From Sclerurus mexicanus (lineage: Eukaryota; Chordata; Aves; Passeriformes; Furnariidae): a stretch of 64,000 bases of DNA. Shown in pieces: positions 13,831 through 25,100 of the stretch. A program made the position numbers and the translations under genes. Location: NCBI GenBank assembly GCA_013396755.1, contig VWZF01002921.1, positions 157,385 to 221,384 of the forward strand, given 5' to 3'. Every line of letters begins with the position of its first letter. Position 1 is the first letter of the stretch. Below the pieces are notes generated by a model. It was not told the DNA's origin, did no database searches, and was given only the letters and a program-made list of their open reading frames with translations.

Positions 13831-15255
13831 TTTGGCCTTCTTTAGTGATCAATGAAGCACCCTGACCACTTTTTTTCCTCCAACTGTCAGTTCCTTTATA
13901 AGTCTAGCCTGTGACATGAATCAAACAGGGAATATATAGCTTTGTCCTTGGATCAGATCATTTTCCATTTCTTCGAACCACCTCTAAGTATTTCTCATCA
14001 TTGTTGATGTGTTAAAATTCATCATCTTCAAACTGGGTTATCTAAACATTCAAGAATCTTCCTAATTACCAGGTTCTTCAATATTCTGTGTTGTGAAGTC
14101 ATTCAATTCAACATAAATTTTGGCATGTTTTGACAGTTTCAAAAAAATCAGCTCAGCCATTTATATAGATTGTGTATGATGGTCAAGCTGCATTCTATGC
14201 CACAGGAAGTCCCTAAACTAGTAGTGATTGTTCAAAACATTTCTTTACCAATTGTAGCCTGTATTTTAAGCCACTTTATCACATGTATGTCTTTAATGCT
14301 GCATGCATTTTGGTGATGATGAAAGATCTGGCCTTTCTGTTTTACAGATTTTACATTATTCCACTTCCTGCAGAGATAATGCCCAGAAGCATTCAGAAAG
14401 GAAAAGAGTTAATGTAGTGCACATACACTTAGATGGATGCTTTCCAAATAATCTACATTTTAAATTATCTACTTTCTTGGTTTGTCTGCTTTTGGCTTTC
14501 AGGCAAAATTTCCAGCCAGTATTTCAATATGTTACAAGCCTGGGGAAGGGAGATAGCTTTTTCTAAAATCTGCATGCCAATAACAGTCTGAAAAGGATAC
14601 CTGAAGTTCCCCATTAAAGTGTTGTGTATTTAAGTGTTTCCTAAACTGCAGAACACCAACATGGATAGAAATAATGAAACAAGCTTACACATAAAAAGTA
14701 GTTGAGCTAAAGCTTTCAGCACTAACTTTGAGAATGGGATTTTCATAAAGATAGCTGCTTTAATGTAGAATGGATGGGAATTACATTCTAGAGAGAAATC
14801 TAAGTTATGTGGTATTTCATAAAAATAAACTACGGAAATGTGTCCTTTATGGGTTCCAAGCATAGTGGTACCCTTCCTATGAAAACCCTTCTCAACAAAA
14901 TCAATGTACAAATGTCCATAGGTTTTCTTAACTTAAGGAGATTGGTCTATTTTCTAACAGCGTTTTTAATTTGTTACAGCTCAGATTGTAGAGTGAATCA
15001 ATCCATTAAAAAAAAAAAACAACAAAAAACAACAAGTAATGGCATGCTCTACTATTCATACAAACAGGAGTTATATTTTAGGAACCTTCAGGGTTTTTGC
15101 TATTTTGAGATTACCAATTATTTAGAATGAGATTTCCAGAGATCAGCTGCATCATTTGAAAATTATTTTTTTACTGGAAGCATGTTATTCTGCTTCAGCT
15201 CTCATGATTTAAGGTGTGAAGATAATACAATACTATTCCATCATATTATTTTTAA

Positions 15256-15989
15256 TTTATTTGCATTCCTTTTTTGATTGCAGAGTAAATTCTTAAGCCT
15301 TTTAGTCTCCAGAAGAGTAAATCTTGTGTACACTGTACCTTGAGACAAAAAGTGAGTTACCTGTCATTTTTCTTTCCTAAAAGTTCTCTGAACCTTTCTC
15401 CCTGCACATAAGAAATTCCTGCAAGATCTCATTTTCCTTGTGTTTGGATTGCAATTACAAGATGTATTTTTCAGTTTACTTTTATTCTCTTGAAATCAAA
15501 GAATGTTACCAATAATTGTGTGTCTGAAGTATTGGTATCTTGTGTGTCCCTGAAGTAGTCCTGAACAAATCTTGAGGTCTGAGGAAGCTCCTACATAATC
15601 CCAAACTGAAAGCAGACTTGGGAGGTGAAGTCCATTGATACCGTATTTATAGATGGCTTTTTGCCTTTTCACAGGTGAGCTGAGCCAATTATTACTTTTT
15701 AGGTATTTCTGTGTCTACCCAATTACTGGCACCTATCTAACAGAAGCACAGTTATTGTGAGAATCCAAACTTACTTTTGACTGTGTATTCTCTAAACTAT
15801 TTGTCCAGAGAAAGATTTTATTATCAAAGTTTGACATATTTACTCTATAATCACATTCTTTCTGCATTTTGTCTCTTTTGTTACATTTCAACTGATTAAT
15901 GAACAGGGTACTCATCTTCACAGATTTTCTTGTGAAGCATGAGATATTCTGCAGATAAATCATTCTAACATTCACACAACTGCAGTGGA
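15256..15989 (-). terminator. BHMT: BHMT 3' UTR with candidate poly(A) signals
   Basis: Downstream of the BHMT stop on the minus strand, canonical AATAAA hexamers occur as complements of 15817-15822, 15481-15486 and 15256-15261, about 170, 505 and 730 nt past the stop. Which is used cannot be decided from sequence. No other gene feature is visible here, so this is the presumed 3' UTR and transcript end. Confidence 0.45.
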
Positions 15990-16164
15990 TTAGATCTTCT
16001 GTTTCTGGAAGAGCTCCCTCAGCTGTTGTTCAGTCGTTGCTTCTTTCTGTTGCATCAGCTCCCTGGCTCCTTTGGTCACTCCCCAGCCATCTGGCTTTGA
16101 CATGGAAGGACAATATGGCCTGCCAGAAGCAGGCTTCAGGTTCTCCCAATATTCTTTTCTTGCC
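15990..16164 (-). CDS. BHMT: BHMT exon 8 (terminal coding exon)
   Basis: 175 nt after a TTTCTTAG acceptor. It encodes ARKEYWENL, ASGRPY, SMSKPDGWGVTKGARELMQQ, then EATTEQQLRELFQKQKI and TAA (complement of 15990-15992). This is the C-terminal dimerisation/oligomerisation tail of BHMT. It ends 3 residues before the human C-terminus. Confidence 0.97.
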
Positions 16165-19100
16165 CTAAGAAAAGAAAAGGAAATTCAGGGGTTTATTTCC
16201 AGCACCTCACAATACTAAAGGAAATATGGCCTTAATGACCATTGCAAAGGATCACCTAACTTGTACAGATTGACATTATATTTAAATAGAGACACAAATG
16301 AAAGAATGCAAAGAAAGGATACATGTTTAAAAAGTATCTTTAAAGTATTCTTTTCATCCTTGAAAGGAATACTGTAAGCCGCTCACCATTAGAAGCTGAT
16401 CTACAGTACCCTGTGAGTTTTTCATCTTCACTTGCATGAACTACTTTTACAGGAGCTCCTCTACTGCTCCTTCACCCACTTCCCTGCTCCTAGAGCAGCT
16501 TTAATATTATTAATACATAGAATGTTTACAGTGATATTTAGACCTCCATATCAGTTAAGCCAGTCTGCTGCATGGAGCAAATAAGCCTTTGCAAGAGGTA
16601 TGTTGGTGTGCTTTCCAGGTCAGATATACATACCTTGCTCTGACCCAGGGTTTGGTATGCATGCTCAGGTTATTGCCCCAGCTACCATGTTTCTCAGACG
16701 CTTCTGGCAAAAATCCTCTTTCAGGAGCCAGCTCCTCAGCTATTGCTCGGATGTGATATGGCTCAAATCCACAGCAGCCGCCAATGAAACGAACTCCTAA
16801 GTCATAGGCCTTTCTTGCATATGTTTGAATGTCCCATCTGGTTACAATTCTTGGCTCCAGACCTGCGAAGACAGTCATATCTTAAGTTTCCACTACAGTC
16901 CATGTCAACAGAGTTTTTGTCAGAAACTGAAACACTTGCACTCTGGTAGTGAAAGTGGTTGTAGATGTAGATGTACATGTTTGAACTATCCGACCTAGAA
17001 TTAATGATGCAAACTTTCAGAAGTCTAACTTTCTGATTGTGCTGTGCTCTGCTGACTTGCATAAGAGTTTTTGGCCTTGCAAACCAGCACCTCGTGTCTT
17101 CTGAGGCTGATCACACGCTTGCCATTCTGCCAGAGTTCTCAGCTGAAGTATTGGAGTACTGTCAATGTTATGGCTACATTTCCTAATTAACAAGCAGTAC
17201 CTGGGAAATCTGATTACTATGCACTAATCTGTGAAAGGAGAAGGTATCAATCTATCTGCATAGGAATAAACCTGCTCATTATTCCGCAGGAATGCTTATT
17301 ACACGTTTTTTTCCATGATCAGCTAATGGCAGCCAGTTGTTTCAGCTGGGTTCTGTAGCTATATCGTAACCCATCCCATAGTTACAATCCCAACCATGAG
17401 CAGCTTTCTGCCTTAAACGACTTCATTCCTTATGGAAAGGTGTGTGTGTAGGGAAGTTAGGATGAAATCTTTATTTTGAACCCTTCTCTCTTTTGCAGGT
17501 TGTGGTGAGCTAAGTTATAACAGAACTGAGAGGAAGGACTTGCGGAAGAAAAAGAATAAAAAGTTAAAAGATCAAGGAAAAGCACACCTTGAAGGGCAGG
17601 AGGCACAACAGCAGCATAACTGGAAGGAAAAGACCAAGGACTGAAGAAGAAACTTTAAGAAATAAAAATACAGGAATAAAAGAATAAAAATAGTCCCACT
17701 TCTTAATGCATGCCTGCAGGACATGAACCGTCATTGTTACCAGGCAAGTCTGTGCAGTGTGTGCACTGAACACTCCATTGTGCAAAGAAGCTGTGGGAAG
17801 GCAGTAATGCTCCAGCCACACAGTAAAGAGGTAGGATTCTTCTCCCTAAGTCCTTTCCCAAAAATGCCTAATATGCAAGATGATACAAACCAGACCTCCT
17901 CTAAGTCCAGTGTGCAGTTAAGAAATAGGTTCAGAAATTAAAAAGCAAGAGGAAGAAAATTAAATATTCTTAAACAGGTCTCAGAGGGAAAGACTGGACA
18001 AAGAAAAAGTAGGTGGTCTAATATCACAGGGGAAACTTACATTAAGCTATCTTCAAAAGCTGTTCAAATAAAAACAAGCTTGTGTACAATGCTGCAGAGA
18101 TGGAAAATGGAAAATTTGTACAAATAATCAACACACTAAGAATGGGTCATTGTGCACTCAATTTATACCTGTATAAGCAACTAAACTCCAGGAGAACAGT
18201 ACTGTTCTTTCTAAAACACTGCCCTTATTTAATTGGTGACATTTCAGAGAAATTGCAGGAGAGAAAACACAGAAAAATGGAAAAAGTTCTACAGAAAAAA
18301 CAAATGCTGCTGGCATCTGGATGGTGGAGTTTGCCAATACAACATACCTAATGCTTTCCTAGAAACTGAGATCTTGTTGGCCTTTACAGAGGTAATATAC
18401 TCTTCAGGTATCTAAATACCTCTTTGTGCATATCGCCTTTCACAAAAAACAGTTACCTAGGTCAGGTTAACAATGATTTACTAAACTGCTTATCTGCCAT
18501 CAAATGATCTGTTGCTACTTCTGGATATTGAAAACATTCACAGAATGAGTCTTCGCCAATTATTCATGGAAGTCCTGAATGCTGAGATCTCATACAGATT
18601 GCTTATAACATACAATCCAAGAATGAATCTTTCAATTCACTTAATTGCTTACTGCATCTGTTCAATTTTTTTTTGCTTGCAATCAGAGGAGTTATATGAA
18701 GAAATGAATAGGATAAATGAGTTCCTGACACTTTTAAACATCTCAGGATATTTTCAGAACTCAAGACATGTTATTACAATTTAATGAATGCCTCAGGCTT
18801 GTGCTTTATTCTCTTTCCTTCATTTATGTAAAGAAAGAAATTCAAAGAAAAGCAACGAACTTTCTGAAAATCACATCTATCTCTCATTTTTTTTCTACAA
18901 ATTCAAGTTGCAAATGTTTTAATAACATATAGTCTGATATAGAAAAGAGAGGTGCATGATATCTGAAAATGAAAGAATTTTTCTAATGAATGTTAAAATA
19001 TTTAAGCTGATTTTGTTCTTATGTTAGAGGGATGCTTTGCATCCTAGGTGAAAATAAGCCCTAAATACATAACAAATGGCTGAATCTTTCAGTTTTTGTA

Positions 19101-22100
19101 GTTTCTCCTGAGCATACATGTGATGACTTCTTCTCCAGACTGCTAATTTGTTAGCAACGTTAAAGTTCCCTTTCTGGTTTCTCTCTAATCTCACTTAAAT
19201 TACACAGTAACACTAACAAGACTGAACTATTATGAGTGCAATAATCATGCACCTATATCCAGTTCTGCATATGCATTGTACATTAAATCCCTACATAGGT
19301 AAACGTAGGCCTTGTGGGACAGACGTCACAACCAAAACAACGGGGGGTTTTAGCATATTTGTTGTTGTTCTTTTCTTTGAACTGTTTATAGCTGTCCTGA
19401 ACAAGGTCCTATAGCGCGAGGAAGAAGTTATTTTTTTAACCAAATTTAGCTTGAGGCATTTTAATTGTTTTCACCATAATTTCACTTTCAGTCACATGCT
19501 GTGATACTAGCAAAGTATTCTCACTATGTGAATAATCTTTAATCCAATATTAGACTGTAATCCACCTGGAAAATGCCAGAAGGTAACTGGGACTCATACT
19601 ATTGTATAGAAGGACACTTTGTAGCTTCAGCTTTACTAAAAGCTGGGGAAAAAAACCCAAAACGAACAACATACAATAAAACAAAATCACAAACAAACAA
19701 CAATGAAGATACCCTTCTCTTACCAAAGGGAAATTCTGGAAGATCAATAAAACCCTGCTTTCCACAATCAGGTGTATGGAAAGCAAGTGGTTGGGTCATC
19801 AGGTGGGCTTTCAGTTTAGCAGCCTGCAAGCCCTCTTTCATCAGTTTCACAGTTTCCAGGCAAGTTTCTGAATCAAAATGGCAGTTGACTCCAACAATAG
19901 AAGCACCTAAGAGGAGGAAAATAACTTCAAGTCACATTTCCACAGGAAGTGGGCGGTGAAAGTTCTGAGCCACAGCAATCTGAGAGCAGTGCAGTCCGTC
20001 TTTACACCACTGTTAGGAAAACAAGGCAGCTGTGTTAGAGACAGGTTTAACTCTCTTGAGGCTGATCATTCCATTTACATCTCAGTTGCACTCCTCTTTA
20101 CCTTCCTGATGATGAATCACATCTTCCGCTCTTCTATAGCTGATTTTCTTACCAGTACTTATTCAGTGAAGTCTGATTATGTACAGCCACATATGCAAAT
20201 AGTTAGCAGGTTCCTAATACAAGTTCTGCCTTTGGATTTCAACTTGGACTTGAAAGGAAAAGAGTAGTTCCAAACAGATATAATAAACTGCTGTACCATC
20301 ATTCATCATGCCCCTGATTAATTTCTTCTGCCTTTCCCTTTGCCCTGTAGAAAAGAGCCTTTGATAGGCAACATTACTATGTTTTTCATTTTCTTAATTC
20401 TCTCATCCTGGGTTTGAACTAAGCTCCATACGTTCCAAAGACACATAAGCAGAGAATTCAAGGCGGCTTGGATCCTGCATGTAATTCTAGAATTTGGGGC
20501 TGGATCTAAAATGAAATTCGAGGAGGTTTAGGATTTTGCTGTGTTCAGTATCAGCTGTCTGTGGCTATTGCTCCCGGCCATTGCATCCCTGTTATGAAGG
20601 ATTTCATAGCTGCATTTTCATATGTTTTTATAAGACTGTTTTAGTAAAGTACACATAAAAACTTTTCTAAAGAATCAAAACTTTTCTCAGATATAATTGG
20701 GAAGCTACCTACTTCAGATGCACATAATTTATCTCAATAATTAAGGACTTTACTTTGTTCCATGCTTTTAAAGGCCATATTAAAACAGAGTCTTACCAGC
20801 CTTTACCAGCTGGACAGCACATTGTCCAGGGGACACTCCATGCATGTCTCCTTCTGGACCGATGCACATCGTAGCTGCAACTGGCTTTCCAGATTCTTTC
20901 AGAACTTCGACTGCCCAGACAGCCTCTTCAACATGTTCAAAATACTGAAAGAAATTAAAACTGCATTATTTTTTTTTCTTGGCAATGAAGCATAGACACA
21001 TTATTCCATTAATCCCAAATTCACCAGAAATACAATGACTCAATTCTTTTCTTATTTATACTAACATAATTCAATTGAGTTCACTGACCACACAGTTAAA
21101 AAGGGAGTTTTAAAAGTCAGTGAGCAAAAGTAAATTTAAAATAATGATAATTTTGCTTCAGAATAAGAATGTCCATACAGGAGGTTAATCAGGGATTAAT
21201 CCAAGAACTATTTTCATCTAGAAAAGTCATCTTTCCCAGGTATGGGAAGAAATAGGAACTAGTTAAGATCCCATTAATATATCCTCTTTGTACTAGTATA
21301 GAATTGTACTGGACTGAGGTAGAAATTTATGTTTCAAGGTCCTATTCCAGGATGCCTGCAGGTGGTAGTGTGCATTTAGAAAAATATCTAATACTACTGG
21401 GATAAAAGCACAGCAGAAAATTTTAAAGGAGGAAGCAATACATAGTTGTACTCCTTAAAGCAACATCTTAAAAATTAACACTGTGCCAGCTGAAGGCAAG
21501 TGCTTTTTAAAAAGATTTACCTCTGCAATTAGGAAGTCCACATTCTTCTTCATAAAGATCTCTAGTTGTTTTCTAAAGACTGCTTTAACCTCTGTTTTAT
21601 CCTTGCAGCTTAAGTATGATGGTGTTTGACTGACTCCTCCAGCCACCAAAGCATCACCTTCATTAGCCACTTCTCTTGCAATGTCACAAGCAGCTTCATT
21701 CACTTTCTGGCACTGTGTGAATATAGATTGTGTCTGTTATACCAGATCAGAGATATGCATATAATTTCAGAGCACAAAAAAAGACAAAATGTGTCAAAAG
21801 GCATAATGCCGTTTTCATATTCTTTTACAATTTAAATGGAATTTTAAATGATTAGGAAGATCAGATTCTTTCAAAAAATTAATAAATATTAGAAAAAAAA
21901 TTTCTTGCCTCCTCTAAGTTATTATTACTTTTAATACACTTTACACAAATATTCTATAAAAAGCAAGTATTTGGTTTGAAGTGAAATTTTCTTTGCCTTT
22001 TAGAAAATTAGTTACTTTATGGGTGTGCTTTTATTCTGACATTTGTGGATGGAAAACAAAATATAGGGTAATTTCAATTTATATTTTTAAAATGTATTTT

Positions 22101-25100
22101 AGTGTTTGATAATTGAAAAATCTGATATAATATTCATATAGACTTATTTAAGGTATTCTAAAAAATATATTATCTTTTGCTGAGTTACCAATTTAAGAAC
22201 AGTAAGGGGAAACTTAGCAGTATTTGTGATTAATTAATCATCTACACTGAAAGACAGATTCCCTCTATATCTAAATCAGGATGACCAGAATAGCTTTTGA
22301 AAAAGAGGTCAAGCTAGGAAAAAAAGATTTGGAGAAAAGAATCATTGTTTGTGGTAGATAAGTACTGATTATAGCAAGTTTCTCTGCAGTCCATGGCCAA
22401 CTGGAATCTAAATAGTTTTCTCTCACCCGAAGTTTTCCACGGCTACCTCAAAAAACTAAGCTGATTTTCAAGGCTATTGCTGTAGATTGTCTTCCCTTAA
22501 CCTTAGGTATATGTCTGTGAGCTCTAGGAGAGTCAAATCCTGGAGGAACCTGCTTCTAGAACTGTCAGGAAATTAATTTTGAAAGGTTTGCATTCCCAAT
22601 ACCAGGTGTTCTCCAGCCCTTAGAATTTTGCATGGCACAAGAATTGCAGCATGGCTTCGTCCAGAGGTACTGTGTTTCTGGGACTACCACTGCAGACATT
22701 TCAGTGTTGCATCTACTGAATGTAAAGATACAGCATTTCAGATAAATTTGGCCATATGACATTTTGGTTTGACCTCAATTAAGCCTCAAGTGTTTTCCTA
22801 GTGTCCAGATTGTTCTGACTGGGGATATCAAGATAGAAAGATATTCTTTCCTCCCTGAGTCCTGGAGAATTTTCTCTATTTTGCAGAAGTTAAAATAAAC
22901 AATAGGACCAAAGGGAAAGGATCAGAGAAACCACTCAATGGCAAATCTTGTGGTCTCAAAGGAACTATCCAGAAATTCCTGTGCTAGAAGTCCTACTGGA
23001 CCTTGGGCCTGCATCTAGTGAGCACACCCAACACCCTACAACTCCTTTGTGCAGGGGAGTAAGAAAACACCGGTGTGGTACTTCTGTTGATGTAACAGAT
23101 TACCATTACATGGGACAAGGGGAATATTGACCATAGTGTATAGCTTTGATTCTTTTAGTTGGTACTTCCTTGAAGATATGGTTCTAAAAAACATTTTTTT
23201 CTCATTAGCCACTTATGATTCTCTAGGATTCTTCACCATTTTTGCAGCTGATGAATTTATCTGGGTGTAAAAGCATTTCTTTTTTTTCCACTACTTTTGC
23301 TTCTTGTACAGTTAGTCTTGCCTATAGTCTTTGTATCAAAATGCCAGTAAACCAGTCTCCTCAGATGTGAAAAGATACAATGCAGTCATTCTCTTTGCTC
23401 TCTTCATCCTTGCCCCATTTTGTTCGGGGTTTTTTTTGTTTGGTTTGGACTTTGTTTGTTGATTGGCTGGTGAGGTTTTTGTTGGTTTGTTTTATTTGGC
23501 TTTTTGTTGTTGCTGTTCTTTGTTGTTTTGTTTTTTGCTTTTTTTTTTGTCCATAAACCTTGTCTTTCTTGCTTTCTTGCTATTCCAAACACTGAAATAG
23601 CATCATCTCATGCTCTGGTCCTCAAATATAGGCAAAACTGTTATGACAAATTGTGAAAGTACTTGATATATCATCTCTCTACCAAACCCTTTGAAACAAA
23701 GCAATTTATTTCATAGCTCCATAAAGACTGTTCTACTCACACTTATTTTCTCAGCTACATAATTGCCCCTGTTCTCTAGTTTGTCCTCACTGGCATAAAA
23801 GGTGAATGTCTGCAGAACATTGGATCCAGCCCTGAGGAACTCCCGGTGAAGCTGACGAACTGCAAATCAAGAGACAAAGAAGAGATGTCTGGTATAGTTA
23901 TTACTGTCATCCCAAAATCAAATGTTTATTGATATAATGGCAGTGTAAAATAAGTGACACTGTGTTTACTGGAAAAGCCATTATGAGAGCACAGAAGCAG
24001 TAGCCCAGTCTGCATAGAATTTCTTTCTTCTCACTCTCAGAAAATTTTCTCCTTAGTTTTTCTTTGCTAAGAACTACTGAAGATTTCTATTCAATCAGCA
24101 GATTCAGCTTTGCCTGCCACCTCGCCACCTACCAGTTATAGAGCTGCATAGTGATTTAGGAAGGGAAAGCAGACATCTGACAGAAGAACATGAAAGCATA
24201 ACAAGGAACACGAGACAAAAAGATCATCAAATGAAAAAGCTGCATTCTCTTAACTTTTAGACCACGAAGTACTGGGGCAACAAATTAAGGGAACAAGATT
24301 ATATTTATGTAGAAGAATATAGTGTTTCATTACCTCCTCTATTTTGTATTTTTGAGTTTTCTCCGCTGACAAAACTCTCAGAGTCTAGTCAGCCAAAAGC
24401 AAAACCCTGTTTTGCTACATACACCCTTAATTAAAAGATACTTCCTTGCTCCAGAAAAGTGACTCACAATGCAGAGTGTGCACTTCTCATGTGTCTGCAG
24501 ATGATGACTTTACAGCAGAGACAATGCTTCCTTTAAAGGAAAGGTTGCCATTACTTCTAAAGGACAAATTTCCTACATTAGTACTTTGGGTGCAGGCTCT
24601 GCAATGATAGTTTGTGACTTCCTGGCTGCTAGCAGGACACTGCAATCACCACAGCAGGAGCAAAACTGGAACTGTGAACGGGTTTTATATGTATATCCAC
24701 AGAATAATAATTATAATCATTTCTAGAACACCATCAATGATGTAAAACAGAGTTAAATGCTTGACAGCTTATAGCAAATACAGGAATAATTTATTCCCTA
24801 GATACTGTACACAAGATACTTATTTCCTAGATACACAAGAACACTTCAGCTTCTGTGACAGATGTTTGGTAAAGCTTTCCCAAAGATCTGGTTTATCATA
24901 ACTCATTGTCTAGAGACAGTCTGTGCCACTAAGAAAATGTACAAATTTATCTTGAGAATAAAATTACTCCCTTCTGCTGCAACAAACACAACTTTCTATG
25001 CCTGAAAAGCTCAAATCAGCACTTTGAGTTGCTATAATCAACTTGCAAGCATGTTTGCTGTCATAGAAGGATCAATGAAAATGTAGCATCTCTTGTTCTC

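Larger units (their letters stand above)
1..15255. other. Gene-poor flank 3' of BHMT
   Basis: AT-rich sequence with no exon I could recognise on either strand. ORFs here are short, lack family motifs and are mostly chance. It holds three CR1 fragments (about 966-1165, 5280-5484 and 13213-13640) and T- or GT-rich low-complexity tracts such as 3719-3734 and 13733-13830. In human the next gene past BHMT in this direction is JMY; none of it is visible here. Confidence 0.6.
16165..23740 (-). other. BHMT: BHMT introns 3-7
   Basis: Introns at 21713-23740, 20945-21520, 19907-20796, 16863-19723 and 16165-16633. They contain AT-rich unique sequence, an A/C-rich tract at about 19650-19703 that is U/G-rich in the transcript just downstream of the exon 6 donor, and a G/T-rich low-complexity tract at 23425-23555. 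No other gene is recognised. Confidence 0.85.

Noticed and set aside
1..15255. Part of JMY or another neighbour gene on the left
   Set aside because: No JMY-like sequence or splice-bounded coding frame was recognised; the ORFs are short and without motifs.
19573..19959. 128-codon plus-strand ORF
   Set aside because: It is the antisense shadow of BHMT exon 6, which has intact splice sites and family motifs on the minus strand.
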